Below are positions 1 to 5,910 of a stretch of 5,910 nucleotides of DNA, piece by piece. This DNA is from Opitutaceae bacterium (GTDB lineage: Bacteria > Verrucomicrobiota > Verrucomicrobiia > Opitutales > Opitutaceae), in contig RGAX01000173.1 in assembly GCA_009919985.1 (NCBI GenBank), positions 1-5,910 on the forward strand, read 5' to 3'. The notes beneath the pieces are model-generated. The model did not search any database, had not been told where the DNA came from, and saw nothing but the letters and a program-made list of their open reading frames with translations. The stretch's first letter is position 1. The number at the start of each line of letters is the position of its first letter. The translations under genes were made by a program, and so were the position numbers.

Positions 1-1231
1 GATACTCGGTGAAGTAGCGGCCCGTGGCGGCAGCGGTGAGTAAGGCAATCGATTTGGCGCCGTTGATCGCAGCCTGCGTGGTGGCGGCTTGCAGGGTGGC
101 GATTTGGGTGGCGTTGAGGGCGGCGGGATTGGTCTGGGATACTACAATGAGTTGGTAAATGCCGGCGGCTTGAGCTGCGGCGGTGGCCGCGGGAAGTCCG
201 GAACGGATGAAGACGGCGGTCAGCGGACCGGTAAGGTCGGTGTTGATGGCGCTGGTCGGCGTGCGGGCGCTGATCAAGGGTGAACGATTATGGTATTTTG
301 CGTAGTACAGACCGATGTCCGTGTCGTTGAGCGCGTGGGCTTGGTAGTGAGCCGCTACGCCGTACTGGGTGAAGTTGTTGCCTTCGCGATCGTAGTCGCG
401 CGGGATAACGCCAAGGGTGCCCGTGTCGGAGAGTGAGCCGAAGCCTAGGAAAACATTTTGGCCACCGCGGCTGGCGAAATCATTGGTCGAAAAATAGGTA
501 CCGGCGGGTTCGAGTTCGTTGCGACGGAATTCGAGCAGCCAGAACGGCTCGACGGTGAGATCTTTGGTAAGGCCAATGGAGGCCTTGAGCATGTTAACAG
601 GCAGGAAGGCTTCTTTCAACTCGGCGCCAGGGACGCGCAGTTTAGAGAGTTCGACGGGGTTAACGACGTTAATACCGTTCGGAATGAAGGTGCTTTCACC
701 TAGACTGAGCACTTGGCGACCGAAGCGCAGATCGACGGGAATGTTGTTAGCGGCCTCGAATTTGGTGAGGACGTAGGCGTCAAGCAGTTCGGCACCGCTG
801 ACGACGCGGTCTTTGGCTTGGTAGCCAAGATTGGTGCGAAGGGTATCCTCCGCCTTGAGGTCGCGGAAATAATAACCGCGGGCGAAGCCGGCAAAATTGC
901 GATAGCGCAGCTCGAGATCATGCGAACCTTTGAGGAGCTCGGAGACCCAGCCTTTCTTGTAGTTGAGGTTACCATCGTCGGTATTGACGGAGGTTTGCAG
1001 GCCGGGGATGTCACCGTAGGTGTTCGTTGTGGCGTAGTAAACGGCGCTTGGCTCCTGCAGGCGGTACATGGCTCCCACCGATACGGTGGAGTCGAAGCTG
1101 CCCTTGAGTTCGCCGTAAGCGAATTGGAAGGCGCGCCCTGTCGTGGCGGAGGCAATAATCGCGAGGGCGGCGACGGCCGTTACGCCGAGCCGGCGGGCGG
1201 ATACAATAGGATTCAGTGAGACGTGGTTCAT
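1..1231 (-). CDS. DUF1302 family outer-membrane protein, N-terminal 410 residues (3' end off the left edge)
   Basis: The frame is open from an ATG at 1231 to the window edge, with an in-frame TAA four codons upstream of the ATG. Residues 1-34 look like a Sec signal peptide: Arg13-Arg14, a hydrophobic stretch at about 17-29, and possible cleavage after Ala29 or Ala34, so the protein should leave the cytoplasm. The rest matches the DUF1302 pattern as I know it: an early DGNLNY(K/D)KG block, FGRQ at 170-173, then GESTFIPNGINVVNP and SKLRVPGAELKEA at about 178-209, and GTYFSTNDF further on. DUF1302 proteins are predicted beta-barrel outer-membrane proteins of uncertain function, often next to DUF1329 genes and sometimes RND-type transporters; such partners would lie beyond the left edge. 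Full-length members usually exceed 500 residues, so the C-terminal part of the barrel is missing here. An Ala/Thr-rich segment at about 321-404 is odd for the family. No Shine-Dalgarno precedes the ATG. The family call is secure; substrate and role are unknown. Confidence 0.88.
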   Translation of the reverse strand, partial: MNHVSLNPIVSARRLGVTAVAALAIIASATTGRAFQFAYGELKGSFDSTVSVGAMYRLQEPSAVYYATTNTYGDIPGLQTSVNTDDGNLNYKKGWVSELLKGSHDLELRYRNFAGFARGYYFRDLKAEDTLRTNLGYQAKDRVVSGAELLDAYVLTKFEAANNIPVDLRFGRQVLSLGESTFIPNGINVVNPVELSKLRVPGAELKEAFLPVNMLKASIGLTKDLTVEPFWLLEFRRNELEPAGTYFSTNDFASRGGQNVFLGFGSLSDTGTLGVIPRDYDREGNNFTQYGVAAHYQAHALNDTDIGLYYAKYHNRSPLISARTPTSAINTDLTGPLTAVFIRSGLPAATAAAQAAGIYQLIVVSQTNPAALNATQIATLQAATTQAAINGAKSIALLTAAATGRYFTEY

Positions 1232-1303
1232 ATAAAGGGTTTAATAGGTGTTAGGATGATCAGAGGTAGGCGGACTGCCGCTAAATAGGGGTCTGCGGAC
1301 GCT

Positions 1304-1314
1304 CCTGTATCAGG
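1304..1314. repeat. Perfect short inverted repeat CCTG-TAT-CAGG
   Basis: Four-base arms flank a three-base centre in the divergent intergenic region. It lies just downstream of the candidate minus-strand promoter, where an operator could sit. The arms are short enough to occur by chance. Confidence 0.3.
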
Positions 1315-1329
1315 GTGGTTAATGCTTAT

Positions 1330-1342
1330 TTCATAAAATGAA
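1330..1342. repeat. Perfect short inverted repeat TTCAT-AAA-ATGAA
   Basis: Five-base arms flank AAA in the AT-rich part of the divergent intergenic region. It covers the candidate minus-strand -10 element and a plus-strand TAAAAT (1334-1339), which matches five of six -10 positions but has no good -35 upstream. It could be an operator; no regulator is identifiable here. Confidence 0.3.
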
Positions 1343-1361
1343 CCCACCATTGCCGCATCAA
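1333..1361 (-). promoter_or_regulatory. Candidate sigma70-like promoter for the DUF1302 gene
   Basis: Read on the minus strand, TTGATG (at 1356-1361) is followed after 17 bases by TTTTAT (at 1333-1338). Each hexamer matches four of six consensus positions at the ideal spacing. It would give a leader of roughly 95 bases before the ATG at 1231. Such matches arise by chance, so this is only a candidate. Confidence 0.25.
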
Positions 1362-1441
1362 GGCCGAATTTGAGGCTGATTAGGGGGAGGGATTGCTTAG
1401 GGCGTTGACCCGTGCTGCGGATGCTTAAGCTGCGTTTTACC

Positions 1442-4300
1442 ATGCAGGCCGCCACCCACATCCACGTCAAAGGCGCCCGCGAGCATAACCTGAAGAACCT
1501 CGATCTTCGGCTGCCACGCGGGAAACTCGTGGTCATCACCGGGCCGAGTGGATCGGGTAAATCCTCGTTGGCCTTCGATACGATTTACGCGGAGGGCTAC
1601 CGCAAATATATGGAGAGCCTGTCCACGCAGGCGCGCCAAGTTCTCGACCAACTCAAGCGACCGGACGTCGATTTCATCCACGGCCTGTCCCCTGTCCTCG
1701 CCATCGAGCAACGCACCGGCGGCGGCTCCCCGCGTAGCACCATCGCCACGGTCACAGAAATTGCCGACTACGCCCAACTGCTCTGGGCGCTCGCCGGTGC
1801 CCAGACCTGCCCTAAAGACGGCGGTCGCGTCGTCCAGCGCTCGCTCGATGACAACGTCCAACGTGTCCTCACGGAATTCCCGGGCGAGCGCGTCGTCTTA
1901 CTCGCGCCTTTCATGCGCGCGAAGCCCGCCGTTCTCCGCGATGAATTGCCGCGCGTACGCCAGCGTGGTTTCCAACGCGTCCGACTCGATGGCGAAATAA
2001 AAAACCTCGACGACCCGAAACTCATTCCGTCCGGCGTCGGCACGAAGGAGATGAACGTCGAACTCGTCATCGACCGCCTCGTGGCGGGCTCTGATCAACG
2101 CAGTCGCCTCGCCGATTCCCTCGAGCTGGCGTTTCGCGAGGGCAAGGACCGCGCGATCGTACTCGCTCAAAAAACCTCCGATGCGCCTTGGCGCGAAGTG
2201 GCACTCAGTCAATCGCTCGCGTGTGAACTTTGCGGCGATATTTTCGAAAAACTCACGCCGCGCCATTTTTCCTTCAACCACAGTGACGGTGCTTGCGGCA
2301 CTTGCGGCGGACTTGGGCGGAAATTGCGCTTCGTGCCGGAGTTGATCGTGGCCGATCCGGAAAAATCAGTGCGCGGCGGCGCGCTCAAACCCTGGCGCAT
2401 CGGTGGAAAAAATCTCATCATTAAACACAACGCGCTGCTGAAACAGCTCGCCGAGCAATTGCCCTTCGACGCCGACACGCCTTGGAAAGACCTGCCGTCA
2501 AAAACGCGCGACGCGATTCTCCACGGCGCCGGCCCGCGCGAGTTTGCCTTCAAGCTCCGACGCATGCGCGAGGCCAAGGCGATGCCGTTTGCCGGCGTGA
2601 TCGCGGACCTCGAGGAAAGTTTCCGTCACACCGACAGCGAGGGATTTCGCGCGCGGCTCACGACGTTCATGGTCAGTGGCGAATGTCCGGAATGTCACGG
2701 TGAGCGGCTCAACGCCCGCAGCGGTGCGGTACGCGTAGCGGGCCGCACGTTTCCCGAATTCATGCGACTCGACATCGGCGAAGCGCACGCCTTCGCGCGC
2801 GAGTTACTGGCGGCTTATCGTGAAAATCCTGCGCTCGGTGATGTCGTCGTGGGCATCGAGCAGCGGTTGCATTTTCTTTTGGAAACGGGCCTTGGTTACC
2901 TCACGCTCGAGCGTGATTACGCGACGCTTTCCGGTGGCGAATCCCAGCGCGTACGTCTCGCTACTCAGCTCGGTATGGGACTGATCGGTGTGATCTACGT
3001 GCTTGATGAACCGAGTATCGGCCTACACGCGCACGATAATCAGAAGTTGATCGAGACGCTCGTGGCGTTGCGTGATCGCGGCAACACCGTGCTCGTCGTC
3101 GAACATGACGAAGATACGATGCGCGCGGCTGACGAAATTTTGGAACTCGGCCCTGAAGCCGGTGTTGAGGGCGGGCGTATTTTGTTTCAAGGTCCGCCGG
3201 CACTGTGTGCCGCCCAGCCGCCGAGCGTGTCTCGCACGGGTCCGTTTCTGGCGCGTAAACAAACGGTCACGAAAGAGGCGAAACACAAAAAGCCCGACGG
3301 AGCGTGGCTGACCGTGCGCGAGGCGCGGGAGCATAATTTGAAAGGCGTCGACGCGCAATTCCCTGTGGGCTTGCTCACGTGCGTCACGGGCGTATCCGGA
3401 TCAGGCAAGAGCACGCTCGTTAACGACGTCCTCGCCGTCGCCGCAGCGAAAAAACTTAACGGCGCCCGCGCCTTGCCCGGTAAGCACCGGCATATCGAGA
3501 ACCTGGATTTTTTTGAAAAACTCGTGCAGGTCGATCAAGAGCCCATCGGCCGCAGCCCTCGGTCAAACCCCGCGACCTACATCGATCTGCTTGGGTTGCT
3601 ACGCGATCTCTTCGCGATGGTGCCGCTGGCCAAGGTGCGTGGCTACAAGGCGAGTCGGTTTTCGTTCAACGTGCGCGGCGGTCGTTGCGAGCGCTGTCAG
3701 GGTGATGGTGCAATAAAACTCGATATGCAATTCATGGCCGACGCCTACGCGCCCTGCCCGAGCTGCGGAGGCAAACGGTTTAACCGCGAGACGCTTGAGA
3801 TTTTGTTTCACGGTAAATCTATCGCCGATGTGCTTGCGCTGACGGTACGGGAGGCGATCACTTTGTTTCGTAATGTCCCGCGCGTGATCGACAAGCTCGC
3901 GACGCTCGACGCCGTAGGACTCGGTTATCTCACGCTAGGGCAATCGTCCACGACTCTCTCAGGCGGCGAGGCGCAACGCATCAAACTCTCACTTGAACTG
4001 AGTAAGCGCCAGCAAGGCTCGACGCTCTATATTCTCGATGAGCCGACGACGGGGCTACATTGGGTCGATATTCAGAAATTGATGGACCTGCTCTTCAAGC
4101 TCCGCGACGCGGGCAACACGATCATCGTGATCGAACACAATCTCGACGTGATCCATCTCGCCGACTGGCTCATCGATCTCGGACCAGGTGGCGGTCGCGA
4201 AGGTGGAGAACTCGTGTACGCGGGCCCTCGCGCGGAGATCGAAAGCTGCGCGCGTTCGCTCACGGGGCAGGCGTTGAAGCGCTGGCGGGCCCAGAAATAA
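1442..4300 (+). CDS. uvrA: Excinuclease ABC subunit A (UvrA), 952 aa
   Basis: UvrA is the damage-sensing ATPase of bacterial nucleotide-excision repair; it dimerises, loads UvrB at lesions and leaves. All expected parts are visible. NBD I has Walker A GPSGSGKS at residues 34-41, signature LSGGE at 496-500 and Walker B with D522-E523. A UvrB-binding domain occupies about 120-235, with the conserved DGE at 183-185, so this is not the UvrA2 type that lacks it. Zinc ligands are C261, C264, C285 and C288, followed by the insertion domain and another CPEC pair at 415-418. NBD II has Walker A at 650-657, zinc ligands C749, C752, C772 and C775, LSGGE at 839-843 and D866-E867. The length fits the family (E. 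coli about 940). I chose the ATG at 1442 because residues then align with the usual UvrA N-terminus shortly before KGAREHNLKN; in-frame GTG 1412 and ATG 1421 would add 10 or 7 residues. None of the starts has a Shine-Dalgarno. Proline replaces the usual leucine in TG(L)SGSGKS of NBD I, so a divergent paralogue is possible. Confidence 0.95.
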   Translation: MQAATHIHVKGAREHNLKNLDLRLPRGKLVVITGPSGSGKSSLAFDTIYAEGYRKYMESLSTQARQVLDQLKRPDVDFIHGLSPVLAIEQRTGGGSPRSTIATVTEIADYAQLLWALAGAQTCPKDGGRVVQRSLDDNVQRVLTEFPGERVVLLAPFMRAKPAVLRDELPRVRQRGFQRVRLDGEIKNLDDPKLIPSGVGTKEMNVELVIDRLVAGSDQRSRLADSLELAFREGKDRAIVLAQKTSDAPWREVALSQSLACELCGDIFEKLTPRHFSFNHSDGACGTCGGLGRKLRFVPELIVADPEKSVRGGALKPWRIGGKNLIIKHNALLKQLAEQLPFDADTPWKDLPSKTRDAILHGAGPREFAFKLRRMREAKAMPFAGVIADLEESFRHTDSEGFRARLTTFMVSGECPECHGERLNARSGAVRVAGRTFPEFMRLDIGEAHAFARELLAAYRENPALGDVVVGIEQRLHFLLETGLGYLTLERDYATLSGGESQRVRLATQLGMGLIGVIYVLDEPSIGLHAHDNQKLIETLVALRDRGNTVLVVEHDEDTMRAADEILELGPEAGVEGGRILFQGPPALCAAQPPSVSRTGPFLARKQTVTKEAKHKKPDGAWLTVREAREHNLKGVDAQFPVGLLTCVTGVSGSGKSTLVNDVLAVAAAKKLNGARALPGKHRHIENLDFFEKLVQVDQEPIGRSPRSNPATYIDLLGLLRDLFAMVPLAKVRGYKASRFSFNVRGGRCERCQGDGAIKLDMQFMADAYAPCPSCGGKRFNRETLEILFHGKSIADVLALTVREAITLFRNVPRVIDKLATLDAVGLGYLTLGQSSTTLSGGEAQRIKLSLELSKRQQGSTLYILDEPTTGLHWVDIQKLMDLLFKLRDAGNTIIVIEHNLDVIHLADWLIDLGPGGGREGGELVYAGPRAEIESCARSLTGQALKRWRAQK

Positions 4301-4309
4301 GCGGGCCAG
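4282..4309. terminator. Possible stem-loop at the convergent uvrA / yebC-family gene ends
   Basis: GGCCC at 4288-4292 can pair with GGGCC at 4303-4307 around a ten-base loop; alternatively CTGGC at 4282-4286 pairs with GCCAG at 4305-4309. It overlaps the uvrA stop codon and lies between two genes that converge with a 28-bp gap, where a shared terminator would be expected. No T-run follows on either strand, so it is not a classical intrinsic terminator. Confidence 0.2.
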
Positions 4310-4328
4310 TTTCAAGCGGAGGTAAGCG

Positions 4329-5060
4329 CTATTTAACGGCGGCCCAGACGCGTTGCACGTCATCATGGTCGTCGAGTTCGTGGAGAAATTCGCCGACTTC
4401 GATGCGGGCGGCCTCGTCGAGTTGCGGGTAATTTTTTGCGAGGTAACCGAGTTCCGCGGTGACGACGGTCCAACCGTTTTTACCGAGCCACGTGGAGACG
4501 GCGTGCACGTCTTTGATGCCCGTGATGAAGCGGGCGCCGGCGTGGCCTTCCGGAATGTCGTCGTTGGTCTCGGAGGAGACTGCTTCGAAATCATTGGCGC
4601 CGGCCTCAATGGCGGCGGCTTCAAGGTCGGTCGTCGCGACGGGATGATGGGCTTCGACCAGGCCGACGTGATCGAAAAGGAATTTATTACTGCCGGCTCC
4701 GCCGAGGATCCCCTTTTTAAACATCACGCGCATTTCGGGCGCGGTGCGTTGGTGGTTGTCGGTGTAAACCTCTACTATGACGGGGACTTTGTGGGGCGCG
4801 TAGCCCTCGAAAACGACGTGCTCGAGGACCATTTTATCGTCGCCGATACCGGCGCCTTTTTTGATGGCACGCTCAATAACGTCGCGGGTGACGCTGGCTT
4901 TTTTAGCTTTTTCGACGGCAGCGAAAAGCCGGGCATTGCCCGCAAGATCGGGCCCGCCGAGTTTGGCGGCGACGCTGATTTCTTTGGTCAGCTTGCCGGA
5001 AACTTTGCTTTTGCGCTCGTTAACGATGGCGCGTTTTGCGTGGAGCCATTGACGTCCCAT
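4329..5060 (-). CDS. YebC/PmpR/TACO1-family regulatory protein, YeeN-like, 243 aa
   Basis: The whole protein follows the YebC family plan: a basic helical N-terminus, the SVAAKLGGPDLAGN block at about 29-42, RDVIERAIKKGAG at about 59-71, FEGYAP and DNHQRTAPE in the middle domain, and a C-terminal DDVQ at 233-236. Length is typical (about 240-250). The family is annotated as DNA-binding transcriptional regulators (PmpR in Pseudomonas), while the mitochondrial relative TACO1 acts in translation and ribosome-linked roles have been reported for bacterial members; which applies here cannot be told from sequence. The N-terminus MGRQW lacks the MAGHSKW start of classical YebC and resembles E. coli YeeN (MGRKW), so I assign the YeeN-like branch and give no symbol. 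The start at 5060 is the only one that yields this conserved N-terminus. It is preceded by AT-rich sequence without a Shine-Dalgarno. It lies 69 bp downstream of asnS on the same strand and converges on uvrA. Confidence 0.93.
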   Translation of the reverse strand: MGRQWLHAKRAIVNERKSKVSGKLTKEISVAAKLGGPDLAGNARLFAAVEKAKKASVTRDVIERAIKKGAGIGDDKMVLEHVVFEGYAPHKVPVIVEVYTDNHQRTAPEMRVMFKKGILGGAGSNKFLFDHVGLVEAHHPVATTDLEAAAIEAGANDFEAVSSETNDDIPEGHAGARFITGIKDVHAVSTWLGKNGWTVVTAELGYLAKNYPQLDEAARIEVGEFLHELDDHDDVQRVWAAVK

Positions 5061-5129
5061 AATTTAAAGTAGGTTGCGAGGTGTTGAGTGACGGGCAATC
5101 CCTGAAATGTCCGGGACGGCCCCAGGATA
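5061..5129 (-). other. Short asnS / yebC-family gene spacer with a weak hairpin
   Basis: On the minus strand the spacer can fold a six-pair stem with one bulged base and a five-base loop at 5127-5110 (TCC and GGG arms pairing with CCC and GGA). No T-run follows, so it is not a convincing terminator and read-through from asnS into the yebC-family gene is plausible. The 20 bases nearest the yebC-family start are AT-rich, with no clear -10/-35 pair. Confidence 0.3.
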
Positions 5130-5910
5130 TTAAAATTCGGCCGTGCCGGGGGTGCGGGCGAAGGGGATGACATCGCGGATGTTGGCGACGCCGGTTACAA
5201 ACATGAGCATGCGCTCGAAGCCGAGTCCAAAACCGGCGTGCGGCACCGTTCCGTAGCGGCGTAGGTCGAGGTACCACCAATAAGATTTTTCGTCGAGATG
5301 GTGGAGCGCCATGCCTTCGCGGAGGACCTCGAGACGCTCCTCGCGTTGGCTGCCGCCGATGATTTCTCCGATGCCGGGGACGAGCAAATCCATCGCGGCC
5401 ACCGTCTGGCGATCAGGCGCGTCACCCTCGTTTTTACGCATGTAGAAGGCTTTGATCGCTCGTGGGTAATTGTAGACCGTGACGGGGCACTTGAAGTGTT
5501 CCTCGCTAAGGAAGCGTTCGTGTTCAGATTGGAGGTTGTCGCCCCAGGCAACGGGGTGTTCCCAAGTGCGGCCGGACGCAGAGAGGATCGCGATAGCTTC
5601 GGTGTAACTGCAGCGTTGGAACGGTCGTTCGAGCACGAAGTCCAGGCGAGCGAGTAGATCTTTGTCGACGAACTTGGAAAAAAATTCGTTGAACATTTCG
5701 CCGCCCAGCGTGCCCACGGCGTAAAGCTCGTCGCGGCGCTTCATTTTCTCCAAGGAGGGCCAGACTCTTTCGAGGAGTTCGCAGAAGGCGGCTTCGTCGA
5801 GACGCAGGCCGAGACCGTTGACGCGGGTGCGGACCGTTTCGACGAGGGCGGGATTGAGATTGGAGAAGTTTGCGCGCGTGCCGGCGGCGAGCTCTGGCGA
5901 GAGGTCGAAG
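5130..5910 (-). CDS. asnS: Asparaginyl-tRNA synthetase, C-terminal 259 residues (5' end off the right edge)
   Basis: AsnRS is a class IIb cytoplasmic enzyme that activates asparagine with ATP and charges tRNA-Asn. The visible C-terminal catalytic domain is diagnostic. Counting from the right edge, it has YTEAI at 102-106, WG(x)NLQSEHERF ending at 133, NYPRAIKAFYMR, the GIGEIIGGSQREER block, YWWYLDLRRYGTVPHAGF, and class II motif 3 GFGLGFER at 226-233, ending IRDVIPFARTP and AEF. The SEHER and GEIIGGSQREER context separates AsnRS from AspRS. The frame is open to the right edge, so the OB-fold anticodon-binding domain and motifs 1 and 2 should lie beyond 5910. Two things are odd. The first 74 or so visible residues do not resemble the sequence I expect between motif 2 and YTEAI. 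In addition, the loop after AFYMRKNE is about four residues longer than in E. coli. A TTG at 5753 and an ATG at 5744 lie in frame but are internal. The family call is secure. Confidence 0.95.
   Translation of the reverse strand, partial: FDLSPELAAGTRANFSNLNPALVETVRTRVNGLGLRLDEAAFCELLERVWPSLEKMKRRDELYAVGTLGGEMFNEFFSKFVDKDLLARLDFVLERPFQRCSYTEAIAILSASGRTWEHPVAWGDNLQSEHERFLSEEHFKCPVTVYNYPRAIKAFYMRKNEGDAPDRQTVAAMDLLVPGIGEIIGGSQREERLEVLREGMALHHLDEKSYWWYLDLRRYGTVPHAGFGLGFERMLMFVTGVANIRDVIPFARTPGTAEF

Larger units (their letters stand above)
1232..1441. other. Divergent intergenic region between the DUF1302 gene and uvrA
   Basis: About 210 bases separate the two divergent start codons, so this stretch should carry promoters for both genes. 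It contains two short perfect inverted repeats, at 1304-1314 and 1330-1342, and a weak minus-strand sigma70-like promoter. A purine-rich run at 1382-1391 lies too far from any uvrA start to act as a ribosome binding site. I see no CTGT-N8-ACAG type LexA box, so SOS control of uvrA is not supported in its E. coli form. No conserved small gene is recognisable; open frames crossing this stretch read through the start of uvrA on the opposite strand. Confidence 0.6.

Noticed and set aside
713..1219. A plus-strand frame of 168 codons opposite the DUF1302 gene
   Set aside because: The minus strand here encodes the signal peptide and conserved DUF1302 blocks; the plus-strand product resembles nothing known and is best explained by codon bias.
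1405..1433. TTGACC at 1405-1410 as a -35 element for uvrA
   Set aside because: No acceptable -10 hexamer follows at 16-18 bases, and such a promoter would start transcription at or after the alternative uvrA start codons.
1232..1441. A LexA/SOS box upstream of uvrA
   Set aside because: CTGT at 1305-1308 has no ACAG partner at the required spacing, and no other CTGT-N8-ACAG pattern was seen.
1397..2281. Minus-strand frames of about 100-154 codons opposite the start of uvrA
   Set aside because: They overlap the conserved UvrA NBD I and UvrB-binding domain and have no recognisable domains or start signals.
4353..5072. A plus-strand frame of 239 codons lying almost entirely opposite the yebC-family gene
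   Set aside because: It is the antisense shadow of a clearly conserved gene; its translation is Gly/Phe/Val/Asp-rich with no recognisable family, as expected from reverse reading of GC-rich codons.
5130..5753. A complete 207-codon gene starting at the TTG at 5753
   Set aside because: The same frame continues open to the window edge and the product would be an AsnRS fragment lacking most of the enzyme; the true start lies beyond 5910.
1..5910. CRISPR arrays, tRNA/rRNA genes, insertion sequences, toxin-antitoxin or phage-defence genes
   Set aside because: No regularly spaced repeats, tRNA-like cloverleaf segments, transposase motifs or terminal inverted repeats were seen; the coding space is filled by four recognisable genes.

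Overview
The window is ordinary, gene-dense, GC-rich bacterial chromosome. It holds two complete and two edge-truncated protein genes. I see no tRNA, rRNA, CRISPR array, insertion sequence or phage gene. The mix of genes suggests a Gram-negative bacterium: an outer-membrane DUF1302 protein with a signal peptide, a UvrA with a proline in its first Walker A loop, and a YebC protein of the YeeN-like type beginning MGRQW. None of the three visible start codons has a Shine-Dalgarno sequence. My best guess is Verrucomicrobiota, near the Opitutaceae; this is inferred from protein flavour and is not proven by the sequence.

Layout. Positions 1-1231 (minus) hold the N-terminal 410 residues of a DUF1302 outer-membrane protein, whose C-terminus lies off the left edge. 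Positions 1232-1441 are a divergent intergenic region with candidate promoter elements and two short perfect dyads. Positions 1442-4300 (plus) hold a complete UvrA of 952 aa with both ABC ATPase halves, the UvrB-binding domain and the zinc-binding cysteines. After a 28-bp gap, positions 4329-5060 (minus, convergent to uvrA) hold a complete YebC/PmpR/TACO1-family protein of 243 aa. Positions 5130-5910 (minus) hold the C-terminal 259 residues of asparaginyl-tRNA synthetase, whose start lies off the right edge. asnS and the yebC-family gene lie head to tail 69 bp apart and may be co-transcribed.

How they fit together. asnS charges tRNA-Asn, and the YebC-family protein belongs to a family linked to transcription control and to translation on the ribosome, so the pair is a plausible gene-expression unit. 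uvrA is nucleotide-excision repair and has no obvious link to either neighbour. The DUF1302 gene is an envelope gene on its own divergent promoter.

I did not find a convincing new multi-gene system. The observations most worth a second look are inside the proteins: about 74 residues of unfamiliar sequence in AsnS where the motif 2 region would be expected, and an Ala/Thr-rich segment of about 84 residues between predicted beta strands of the DUF1302 protein.
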